Of a stretch of 64,000 nucleotides of DNA, positions 9,633 to 17,420 are shown piece after piece. A program made the translations under genes and the position numbers. The stretch lies in NCBI RefSeq assembly GCF_010729485.1, contig NZ_AP022609.1, forward strand, positions 620,001-684,000, given 5' to 3'. The DNA is from Mycolicibacter hiberniae. Lineage in GTDB: Bacteria > Actinomycetota > Actinomycetes > Mycobacteriales > Mycobacteriaceae. The notes under the pieces are model-generated. The model was given only the letters and a program-made list of their open reading frames with translations, did no database searches and was not told the DNA's origin. How positions within the stretch are numbered: position 1 is the first letter of the stretch; each line of letters starts with the position of its first letter.

Positions 9633-10223
9633 ATGACGCCGCGACGCAGTAACGCCAGCCCCGCCGAACAAGAGGCGGCCATCCTCAAGGCGGCCGCCGA
9701 GGAAGTCGGGCTGGTAGGTGTGGGGCGCGCCAGCCTCGACGTCATCGCTCACCAGGCCGGCGTCAGCCGCAGCACCCTCTACCGGCGCTTTCCCACCCGC
9801 GACGCGCTGATCACCGAAGTGGGCCGGCGGGCATTCGAGGACGCCATGGTCCAGCTGCGCACGGTGGCCGTGGACGCCGGACCGCACGAGGCCGCGGTGG
9901 CGGGGTTCTGCGCCGGGTTGCGCGTGCTCACCACCGACCCGGTGGTGCGCAAGCTGCTGCGCCTAGACGCCGCCGGAGCGCCGATGATGGCCGGGATGTA
10001 CCAGCAGGCCGAGGTGATCCTCGAGAGCGCCTCGGCCGCCATGGCCAAGGCGCTGCGGGCAGCCGGAGCGACCATGCCGGACGCAGACCTGGCGGCCGTC
10101 GCAGAGCTGCATGTGCGCCTGGCCGCCTCCATCGCGCAGATGCCGACGCCGGTACTCGATGCGCGTGACGAGGCGGCGGTGCGTGCCTACGCGAAGAAGT
10201 TCCTGGCGCCGCTGGTCTGGTAG
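9633..10223 (+). CDS. TetR-family transcriptional regulator
   Basis: 196 residues. The N-terminal helix-turn-helix (about 30-60) has the typical SLDVIAHQAGVSRSTLYRRF pattern; the remaining all-helical part is the ligand and dimer domain. It follows the MpaB-type oxygenase closely and is the obvious candidate to bind the TGACACA-N13-TGTGTCA repeat upstream of that gene. The gene is convergent with the MFS transporter downstream (2 bases between stops). The ligand is unknown. Confidence 0.88.
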   Translation: MTPRRSNASPAEQEAAILKAAAEEVGLVGVGRASLDVIAHQAGVSRSTLYRRFPTRDALITEVGRRAFEDAMVQLRTVAVDAGPHEAAVAGFCAGLRVLTTDPVVRKLLRLDAAGAPMMAGMYQQAEVILESASAAMAKALRAAGATMPDADLAAVAELHVRLAASIAQMPTPVLDARDEAAVRAYAKKFLAPLVW

Positions 10224-10225
10224 CG

Positions 10226-11560
10226 CTACGGCGCGCCGTCGCTGACCTGAGCCGGCTGCGGGGCGGTCCGCAGACTGATCACCGCTGCCGCCGACGACAG
10301 CAGGAATGCCCCCACCACCCACATGGCGGCTTTGCCGTCGCCGGTCGCACCGGTGAGCCATCCGGTGACGTACGGGCCGCCGAAGCCGCTGATGTTGCCC
10401 AGCGAGTTGATCAAGGCGATGCCCCCGGCGGCCGCGGCTCCGGTCAGGAACGTCGGGGGCAGCGCCCAAAAGACCGGCATCGCGCACATGATCGAGCACG
10501 TCGTCACCGTGATCGCAACCATCGCCAGGTAGGGGTTGGCCATGTGCAGCGCTGCCGGGATGCACACGCCGCCGGCGATCGCCGGAAGCGCCACATGCCA
10601 GATCCGTTCTCCCGTCCGGTCGGCATGGCGTGCCCAGGGCACCATGACGATCGCGGCGACGGCGTAGGGAACGGCGGTCACCAGCCCGCGCTCGATGATG
10701 CTCAGGTGGCTGCCGAACTGCTGCTGAAAGCCCGCGATGATGGTCGGCAGGAAGAACCCGACCGCGTACAGCCCGTAGACGATGCCGAAGTAGACGAAGG
10801 CCAGGGTCAGGACCTTGCGGTGGCGCAGCGTCTTCATCAGCGGCCAGTGCCGATCGGTCCCGGCCGTCGCCTGTTCGTCGGCCAACGTGGTTTCCAGCCA
10901 ACGGCGTTCGTCGGCGTCGAGCCAGCGGGCCGTGGCAGGTCGGTCGGTCAGATAGAACCAGCAGGCGAATGCCAGCGCGACCGCCGGCAGGCCCTCGACC
11001 AGGAACATGAACCGCCACCCGGCAAGCCCGAAAACCCCGTGTCCCCAGTCGATGACGAGCGAGGACAAGGTGGCCCCGATCGCCGTCGACACCGGGACCG
11101 CCACCATGAACAGGGAAACGGCCCGGGCGCGCTGCTTGGCGGGAAACCAGAGCGTGAGATAGAAGATGATGCCGGGGAAAAATCCCGCCTCGGCGACCCC
11201 GAGCAGAAACCGCAGGGCGACCAGGGTTGGCGCGTTGGGCACGAAAGCGATTGCGGTGCTGATGATGCCCCAGGTCAGCATGATGCGCGCCAGCCAGCGC
11301 CGAGCGCCGAAGCGGTGCAGCGCGATGTTGCTGGGCACTTCCAGGAGCAGATAGCCGAAGAAGAAGATGCCCGAGGCGAATCCGAACATGGTCGCGCTCA
11401 TGCCGAGCGCAGCATTCATGCCGTTGGGCCCGGCAAAGCCGATGTTGACGCGGTCCAGGTAGTTGACGAAATAGAGCAGCGCCAGAAAGGGGATGAGCCG
11501 GCGCGTCACTTTCCGCATCGTCGACCGGCCCACGGCCGACCCGACGGCATCGGTGCTCAT
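10226..11560 (-). CDS. MFS transporter, anion:cation symporter (ACS) type
   Basis: 444 residues with about twelve hydrophobic segments. The N-terminal half contains YFVNYLDRVNIGFAG and GYLLLEVPSNIALHRFGAR, hallmarks of the ACS family that carries organic acids such as phthalate, galactonate or tartrate. A cytoplasmic loop near 195-235 separates the halves. The substrate cannot be told from the sequence. It is convergent with the TetR gene and lies 36 bases from the fumC stop on the same strand, so read-through from glpX-fumC is possible but not shown. Confidence 0.85.
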   Translation of the reverse strand: MSTDAVGSAVGRSTMRKVTRRLIPFLALLYFVNYLDRVNIGFAGPNGMNAALGMSATMFGFASGIFFFGYLLLEVPSNIALHRFGARRWLARIMLTWGIISTAIAFVPNAPTLVALRFLLGVAEAGFFPGIIFYLTLWFPAKQRARAVSLFMVAVPVSTAIGATLSSLVIDWGHGVFGLAGWRFMFLVEGLPAVALAFACWFYLTDRPATARWLDADERRWLETTLADEQATAGTDRHWPLMKTLRHRKVLTLAFVYFGIVYGLYAVGFFLPTIIAGFQQQFGSHLSIIERGLVTAVPYAVAAIVMVPWARHADRTGERIWHVALPAIAGGVCIPAALHMANPYLAMVAITVTTCSIMCAMPVFWALPPTFLTGAAAAGGIALINSLGNISGFGGPYVTGWLTGATGDGKAAMWVVGAFLLSSAAAVISLRTAPQPAQVSDGAP

Positions 11561-11596
11561 CGCCGGTCACCGCATCCGATGGCCCCGGCGTCCGGT

Positions 11597-13000
11597 CTAG
11601 TCCTCGTCCACCTTGGCCATCGCCAGCACGTCGAGGCGGCGGTCCAGCTCGGCTTCCGAGAGCTTGTCACCGATCAGGCCGCGGTCGATCACCGTCTGGC
11701 GGATGGTCTTGCGCTCCTTGAGGGCCTGCTTGGCCACCGCGGCGGCCTCCTCGTAGCCGATCGCGGAGTTCAGCGGTGTCACGATCGACGGGCTGGACTC
11801 GGCCAGCTGCCGCAGGTGCTCCTCGTTGGCCACCAGGCCGACGATGCAGCGCTGCGCGAACAGCTTGGAGACATTGGCCAGCAGCGTGAACGACTCCAGG
11901 ATGTTGCGGGCCATCATCGGGATGTAGACGTTGAGCTCGAAGGCGCCGTTGCCGCCACCCCAGGCGATCGCCGCGTCGTTGCCGATCACCTGCGCCGCCA
12001 CCTGGGTGACCGCCTCGGGCAGCACGGGGTTGACCTTGCCCGGCATGATCGAGCTGCCCGGCTGCAGGTCGGGAAGCTGAATCTCGGCCAGACCGGTCAG
12101 CGGGCCCGAGCCCATCCAGCGGATGTCGTTGGCGATCTTGGTCAGCGACACCGCGATGGTGCGCAGCGCACCGGATGCCTCCACCAGGCCGTCACGCGCG
12201 GCCTGGGCCTCGAACGAGTTCTTCGCGGTGCGCAGCTCGGTGATCCCGGTCTCGGCGACCAGCACCTCGACCACCTTGGCGCCGAATCCGTCGGGGGCGT
12301 TCAGGCCGGTGCCCACGGCGGTGCCGCCGATAGCCAGCTCACCCAGGCGGGGCAGCGTCGCCTGCACGCGCTCGATACCGGCGGCGATCTGGCGGGCGTA
12401 ACCGGAGAACTCCTGACCCAAGGTCACCGGGACGGCGTCCATCAGGTGGGTGCGGCCGGACTTGACCACGGTGCGCCATTCGGCGGCCTTGGCGGCCAGC
12501 GCGTCGTGCAGCACCTGCAGCGCCGGGATCAGGTGGCGCACCGCGGCTTCGGTGGCCGCGATGTGCGTGGCGGTGGGGAACGTGTCGTTCGAGGACTGCG
12601 ACATGTTCACGTCGTCGTTGGGGTGCACAACAACAGGAGGGGTCGCCGTGGCGGCGATCGAGGCGATCACCTCGTTGGTGTTCATGTTGGAGCTGGTGCC
12701 CGAGCCGGTCTGGAACACGTCGATGGGGAACTGGTCGTCGTGCTTGCCGTCGGCGATCTCGGCGGCGGCGGCCTTGATGGCGGCGGCCTTCTCCGGGGCC
12801 AGCAGACCCAGGTCGGCGTTCACCTGCGCACACGCGCTCTTGAGCAGACCGAGCGCCCGGATCTGGGTGCGCTCCAAGCCGCGCCCGGAGATCGGGAAGT
12901 TCTCCACCGCGCGCTGGGTCTGCGCACGCCACAACGCGGTGACCGGCACCCGGACCTCGCCCATGGTGTCGTGTTCGATGCGGTATTCGATCTCGCTCAT
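11597..13000 (-). CDS. fumC: Class II fumarate hydratase FumC
   Basis: 467 residues, the normal length. It interconverts fumarate and malate in the TCA cycle. The fumarase/aspartase signature [11 protein letters not shown] is present with the mobile catalytic Ser loop, along with [17 protein letters not shown] and SSNDTFPTA substrate-binding segments. GAGGA lies about 12 bases before the ATG. It starts 23 bases after the glpX stop, forming a glpX-fumC operon as in M. tuberculosis (Rv1099c-Rv1098c). Confidence 0.97.
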   Translation of the reverse strand: MSEIEYRIEHDTMGEVRVPVTALWRAQTQRAVENFPISGRGLERTQIRALGLLKSACAQVNADLGLLAPEKAAAIKAAAAEIADGKHDDQFPIDVFQTGSGTSSNMNTNEVIASIAATATPPVVVHPNDDVNMSQSSNDTFPTATHIAATEAAVRHLIPALQVLHDALAAKAAEWRTVVKSGRTHLMDAVPVTLGQEFSGYARQIAAGIERVQATLPRLGELAIGGTAVGTGLNAPDGFGAKVVEVLVAETGITELRTAKNSFEAQAARDGLVEASGALRTIAVSLTKIANDIRWMGSGPLTGLAEIQLPDLQPGSSIMPGKVNPVLPEAVTQVAAQVIGNDAAIAWGGGNGAFELNVYIPMMARNILESFTLLANVSKLFAQRCIVGLVANEEHLRQLAESSPSIVTPLNSAIGYEEAAAVAKQALKERKTIRQTVIDRGLIGDKLSEAELDRRLDVLAMAKVDED

Positions 13001-13023
13001 AGCTGTTCGGTCCTCGCTTGACG

Positions 13024-14064
13024 TCAGGGCAGGGGATAGGCGGCGTGGGAGTCGCCGGTGAAGTCGACGGCCGAGTACTCGTTGAGCTTCGACAGCCGGT
13101 GGTAGGCCTCGATCATCCGGACGGTGCCGGACTTGGAACGCATCACGATCGACTGGGTGGTGCAGCCGCCGGGGTAGTAGCGCACCCCCTTGAGCAGGTC
13201 GCCGTCGGTGACGCCGGTGGCGCAGAAGAACACGTTCTCGCCGGAGACCAGGTCCTCGGTGGTCAGCACCGCATCCAGGTCATAGCCCGCGTCGAGGGCC
13301 CGCTGTCGCTCGGCGTCATCGGTGGGCGCCAGCTGGGCCTGGATCGCTCCGCCCATACAGCGGATCGCGGCCGCGGCGATGATGCCCTCGGGGGTTCCGC
13401 CGATCCCGGCCAGCATGTCGGTGCCCGAGTCCGGCCGGCACGCCGAAATGGCGCCGGCCACGTCGCCGTCGGTGATCAGGCGGATGCGCGCCCCGGTGGC
13501 CCGGGCGTCGGCGATCAGCTGGGCGTGCCGGGGCCGGTCCAGGATGCACACCGTCATGTCACGGGCGGACAGGCCCTTGACCCTGGCCACCGCGGCGATG
13601 TTGTCCGCGATCGGCTTGGTGATGTCCAGTACGTCCGCGGCATCCGGGCCGACGGCGATCTTGTTCATGTAGAACACCGCCGACGGGTCGAACATCGCGC
13701 CGCGCTCGGCCACCGCCAGCACCGAGATCGCGTTGGGCATGCCCTTGCTCATCAAGGTGGTGCCGTCCACCGGGTCGACCGCGAAGTCGCATTCGGGACC
13801 GTCGCCGTTGCCCACCTCTTCGCCGTTGTAGAGCATCGGCGCGTGGTCCTTCTCGCCCTCGCCGATCACCACCACTCCGCGCATCGACACCGAGTTCACC
13901 AGTTCGCGCATCGCGTCGACGGCCGCGCCGTCGCCGCCTTCCTTGTCGCCGCGGCCCACCCATCGGCCAGAAGCCATGGCTCCGGCCTCGGTCACCCGCA
14001 CCAGCTCCATGGCCAGGTTGCGGTCTGGGGCTTCGCGTCGCGTTGGTCCCGTCATGCCAGTCAC
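13024..14064 (-). CDS. glpX: Class II fructose-1,6-bisphosphatase GlpX
   Basis: 346 residues, a few shorter at the N-terminus than the M. tuberculosis enzyme. The metal and phosphate motifs are [19 protein letters not shown] and the CILDRPRH segment. It dephosphorylates fructose 1,6-bisphosphate and is the essential gluconeogenic FBPase in mycobacteria, needed for growth on lipids and organic acids. GTG 14064 is used; an ATG at 14055 would shorten it by three codons and is equally plausible. First gene of the glpX-fumC unit and divergent from the DUF4245 gene. Confidence 0.97.
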   Translation of the reverse strand: MTGMTGPTRREAPDRNLAMELVRVTEAGAMASGRWVGRGDKEGGDGAAVDAMRELVNSVSMRGVVVIGEGEKDHAPMLYNGEEVGNGDGPECDFAVDPVDGTTLMSKGMPNAISVLAVAERGAMFDPSAVFYMNKIAVGPDAADVLDITKPIADNIAAVARVKGLSARDMTVCILDRPRHAQLIADARATGARIRLITDGDVAGAISACRPDSGTDMLAGIGGTPEGIIAAAAIRCMGGAIQAQLAPTDDAERQRALDAGYDLDAVLTTEDLVSGENVFFCATGVTDGDLLKGVRYYPGGCTTQSIVMRSKSGTVRMIEAYHRLSKLNEYSAVDFTGDSHAAYPLP

Positions 14065-14120
14065 GGCTCATGATTCTCCCAGAGCCGGATCGGCTCGATC
14101 GAGCTGGGATACTGGCTTCC

Positions 14121-14750
14121 GTGACCAACGAGCCCCAACCGGCGCCCAAGCCTGCGAAACCACGTCTGCTGCAGGACGGCCGCGACATGTTCTGGTCGCT
14201 GGTGCCGCTGGTCCTGGCCTGTGTCGCGCTGGCCGGTCTGGCCGGTACGTGCGCGTTTCGCCCCGGGGGCGTCACCCCCGGCCCGGTGCCGTCCTACGAC
14301 GCCGTCGCGGCATTGAACGCCGACGCGCAGACCCTCGGTTTTCCGGTGCGGCTGCCGGCGCTGCCCGAAGGCTGGCAACCCAACTCCGGCGCCCGCGGCA
14401 GCATCACCGACGGGCGCACCGACGCCTCGGGGCAGCGGTTGCGCGCGGTGACCTCGCGGGTGGGCTACATCAGCCCGAGCGGGATCTACATGAGTCTGAC
14501 CCAGAGCAACGCCGACGAGAGCGCCCTGGTCGCCTCGATCCAGCCCAATCTGCACCCCACCGGCACCGAGGACGTCGAGGGCACCCGCTGGGTGGTGTAT
14601 CAGGGCGACGGCGAACCGGTGTGGACCACCCGGCTGGCCGCACCGTCCGGGGCGACGCAGCTGGCGATCACCGGCGCCGGCAGCCCCGCGCTGTTCCGGA
14701 CCCTGGCGGCGGCCGTGCAGTCGCAGCCGCCGTTGCCGGCTACCCGGTAG
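14121..14750 (+). CDS. DUF4245 membrane-anchored protein
   Basis: 209 residues, counterpart of Rv1100. A cytoplasmic N-terminus of about 30 residues precedes a single membrane helix (FWSLVPLVLACVALAGLAG) and an extracytoplasmic domain of about 150 residues with the DUF4245 pattern (LPEGWQPNS...VTSRVGYISPSG). The function of the family is unknown. GTG 14121 is supported by GATACT (14108-14113), 7 bases upstream, a leaderless layout; the longer frame from 14043 runs into glpX. The 3' end overlaps the convergent AI-2E gene by 11 bases. Confidence 0.85.
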   Translation: MTNEPQPAPKPAKPRLLQDGRDMFWSLVPLVLACVALAGLAGTCAFRPGGVTPGPVPSYDAVAALNADAQTLGFPVRLPALPEGWQPNSGARGSITDGRTDASGQRLRAVTSRVGYISPSGIYMSLTQSNADESALVASIQPNLHPTGTEDVEGTRWVVYQGDGEPVWTTRLAAPSGATQLAITGAGSPALFRTLAAAVQSQPPLPATR

Positions 14751-15909
14751 GCGCGTTCGCGGGGCGGGGGTCGGCCTTCGCCCCCCGAGAGGCCGACCGC
14801 CGCAGCCGGTTGCCCCGCCGTTTTGTGCGTTCGCGGTTCTGTTCCTGCATTTCCACGCCGTGATACACCGCGAGATAGACGTCGATGGTGGTGACGATGA
14901 TGATCATCAGCACCGGGCCGATCACGATGCCCCAGAAGCCGAACATGCCGATACCGGCGAAGACGGCCAGCAGCATCAGTGCGGGATTGAGCCGGGCATC
15001 GCGGGGCACCAGCACCGGGCGCAGGAAGTTGTCGATGTTGGTCACCACGATCAGGTGGAAGAAGAACACGAACAACCCGCCGAGGACATTGCCGAACAGA
15101 GCCATCCCGATGCCGAACGGCATGGTGACGATGCCGCCCCCGAGCGGGATGATCGACAACGCGGTCAGCACGATCGCGAAGATGAAGAACCCCTGGTGGA
15201 ACCCGCCGATGTACAGGGAGGTGGCGCCGGCCACCCCCTGGAAGGCCGCGATGACGAACTGTCCGCCCACAGTGCCGCGCACCATCGAGCCCATCTTGGC
15301 CAGGTACAGGTCCGTCACCTCGGCGCCCAGGGGGTTGAGCCGGCGGATCAATGTGAGCATTTCCTCGCGGTGGGTCAACAGGGCAAGGAACACGTACAAG
15401 AAGATGACCGCCGAGGTGACCGCGCCGACCACACCGCCGACGGCGCCCTCCAGGACGTGCAGCAGCAGCTCGCCGCCCTTCTGCGCCACATTCACCATCG
15501 CCGAGCGCAGCGTTTCCATGGTCAGCTCGACGTGCAGGTACGGGACTTTGGCCAGCGCGCTGTTGATGAACTTCAGCACTTTGTCGCCCAGGGCGTTGGG
15601 ATCGGTGGCCTGTACCCAATCGGCGACCTCGCCCACGGCGCGCGATATCTGCACGACCGCCAGAAAGACCAACAGACTGACCGGAACGATCACCGCGACC
15701 AGTGCCGCCAGCAGCGTGCCGGCCGCTGCCGGGCCGGTCGGCAGCCGGCGGCTCAGCCACCGGAACAGCGGTGTGAACAGGTAGGCGCCCACCGCGGCGA
15801 CCACGATCAGCACGAAGTACGTGCGCAGGAAGTACGCGCCGAAAGCCAGCGCCAGCACGGTGAACACGGCCAGGGCGCGCCGTTGGTTGAGGGTGAATTC
15901 CTGGTTCAT
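14740..15909 (-). CDS. AI-2E family transporter (PerM-like)
   Basis: 389 residues with seven to eight hydrophobic segments and a large extracytoplasmic-type loop (about 70-215), the AI-2E/PerM topology. It corresponds in position to Rv1101c. Family members export or exchange small molecules or ions; the AI-2 name comes from TqsA and should not be taken as the substrate. The basic C-terminal tail (RTKRRGNRLRRSASR) probably faces the cytoplasm. ATG overlaps the stop of the upstream epimerase by four bases (ATGA), so the two are translationally coupled. Confidence 0.9.
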   Translation of the reverse strand: MNQEFTLNQRRALAVFTVLALAFGAYFLRTYFVLIVVAAVGAYLFTPLFRWLSRRLPTGPAAAGTLLAALVAVIVPVSLLVFLAVVQISRAVGEVADWVQATDPNALGDKVLKFINSALAKVPYLHVELTMETLRSAMVNVAQKGGELLLHVLEGAVGGVVGAVTSAVIFLYVFLALLTHREEMLTLIRRLNPLGAEVTDLYLAKMGSMVRGTVGGQFVIAAFQGVAGATSLYIGGFHQGFFIFAIVLTALSIIPLGGGIVTMPFGIGMALFGNVLGGLFVFFFHLIVVTNIDNFLRPVLVPRDARLNPALMLLAVFAGIGMFGFWGIVIGPVLMIIIVTTIDVYLAVYHGVEMQEQNRERTKRRGNRLRRSASRGAKADPRPANAPTG

Positions 15910-16964
15910 GGGCGTGGATCACTCCACTTGTCGGTGATGGCCCGCCACGGGTCGGCGAACTTCTGGCCGGTGCGGTGGTAGGGGGAACGCCGGCGCAGCA
16001 CGACGCGGGCCAGCGGCGCCAGCATCCCCAGCAGGTACCGCTTCACGCCGGCTTGGGCGGTGACCTCGGCCAGCATCTGCGGCCAGGAGTGGTGCTGGAA
16101 GTCCAGCGCCTCCTGGGCCCGTCGGCAGTCCATCCAGTCGGTGTTGAACCACCCGTCATCGTTGTCGGGGTCGCCGGGCAGGCCCGGAGGCATCCCGTTG
16201 ACCAAACCCATGGCCGCCGCCATCGCCGGGGCCACATCGCCCTGCAGCTGCCGGTGGGAGTCGTCGCCGCCGACCAGCAGGGTTTCGCCGACCACGGGCG
16301 CGGTGGTGGCCGCCACACACGCCGCGGCGACGTCTCGTACGTCCACGGTCTGCAGCCTGCCGTCGGCGGGCAGCAGCTGCTCGAAATACAGGTTGTCGAG
16401 ATTGACGTAGGGGCCCGGATCCACGGTGAGCACGCCGCCGAGTCGCAGGATCACCCACTGCAGCGCCGAGTCGCGGACCAGTTGTTCGGCGCGCACCTTG
16501 TGGTCGCCGTAGACGTCGGCGGGACGGGTCGGGGTCTCGGCGGTCAGCACGCCGGAAACCGAATGCGGGTTGCGGCAGCCGTACACCGCGATGCTGGACG
16601 CCAGAACGAAGCGCGCCCGGTCGGGTTCGCGGGCCGCGGCGGCAAGCAGGTGGCCGGTGGCCTCCACGTTGACCCGGTAGGCCAGTTCGCGGCGCAGGTA
16701 GATGAACGGCGGGATCACCGCGGCCAGGTGGATGATGGCGGCGGGTTTGACGGTGGCGACCAGTTCGGTGACCGCTGCGGGGTCGGTGAGGTCGGCGTAG
16801 CGCACCTGTACCGCTTTCGGCAGTCGGGCCGCGGCTTTTCGATTGGCCGGGATGTCGAGGTCGGTGGCGACCACGTCTGCGCCGTCGGCCGCCAACCGGC
16901 GGACCACCGCTGAACCCACCAAACCGAACGCTCCGGTCACCAGCACCGTTTTCACACCGTCCAT
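15906..16964 (-). CDS. NAD-dependent epimerase/dehydratase family protein
   Basis: 352 residues of the extended SDR type. The Rossmann motif TGAFGLVGS is at the N-terminus and the catalytic Y-x3-K is YGDHK near residue 155. The C-terminal part is variable and gives no substrate. ATG 16964 was chosen because it stands directly before the first beta strand (MDGVKTVLVTG); frames starting further upstream add unstructured Arg/Gly residues. Co-transcribed with the AI-2E gene through a four-base overlap. M. tuberculosis carries other genes at this place, so this is lineage-specific cargo. Confidence 0.85.
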   Translation of the reverse strand: MDGVKTVLVTGAFGLVGSAVVRRLAADGADVVATDLDIPANRKAAARLPKAVQVRYADLTDPAAVTELVATVKPAAIIHLAAVIPPFIYLRRELAYRVNVEATGHLLAAAAREPDRARFVLASSIAVYGCRNPHSVSGVLTAETPTRPADVYGDHKVRAEQLVRDSALQWVILRLGGVLTVDPGPYVNLDNLYFEQLLPADGRLQTVDVRDVAAACVAATTAPVVGETLLVGGDDSHRQLQGDVAPAMAAAMGLVNGMPPGLPGDPDNDDGWFNTDWMDCRRAQEALDFQHHSWPQMLAEVTAQAGVKRYLLGMLAPLARVVLRRRSPYHRTGQKFADPWRAITDKWSDPRP

Positions 16965-17135
16965 CCTTAGCCGAAAATCCCCTCGCGCGATGCCGCTTCC
17001 GCGCACACCCGACTTTGCGCGCGGGCAAATTTACGGCTTGACCGGGGGCGATTCGGTTAAAAAAACATCGATTAGCAAAGAAATGCATATTCTTTTCCGA
17101 GCGGAGAAAACCGGATCACGATCGGCGGCGCAGCG

Positions 17136-17420
17136 ATGACAGCGGCGACCACTTGCCCCACCTGCGGCAGTCAGTGCCTGGCCGGCGCGCGGTTCTGTCA
17201 CTGCTGCGGTGCGGCGACCACCGCCGCCTCGGCATCCGCGGAGTACAAGCAGGTGACGGTGCTGTTCGCCGATGTGGTCCATTCGAGGGGCATCGCAGCG
17301 GCGGTGGGCCGGGCCCGGGGTGACTGCGCCGCCTACGGCGAGTACGCCAAACGTTACCGGCAGAAGGCGGCGATCTGCGGCTACCCCGGCCACGTCGTGA
17401 TGGCGGAGGCGATGACGTGA
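17136..17420 (+). pseudogene. Internally deleted adenylate cyclase/ATPase relic
   Basis: 94 codons that fuse the two ends of a much larger protein type. Residues 1-32 are a double-Cys zinc ribbon (CPTCG ... CHCCG). Residues about 36-58 are the opening of a class III cyclase domain (EYKQVTVLFADVVHS, with the first metal Asp). The text then jumps to what looks like the extreme C-terminus of the same family (YGEYAKRYRQKAAICG ... GHVVMAEAMT). Intact relatives carry a whole cyclase domain, an AAA ATPase and TPR region of about 1000 residues between these parts. The reading frame is preserved and its stop overlaps the LuxR start by four bases. It cannot be an active cyclase. Confidence 0.7.

Noticed and set aside
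10544..13021. 825-codon ORF antisense to the MFS gene and fumC
   Set aside because: Both opposite genes are clearly coding and well conserved; the antisense product is Arg/Gly/His-rich low-complexity sequence.
13227..13238. AGAACACGTTCT inside glpX resembling a KstR site
   Set aside because: Lies in coding sequence for the conserved ENVFF segment and lacks the outer T/A of the consensus.
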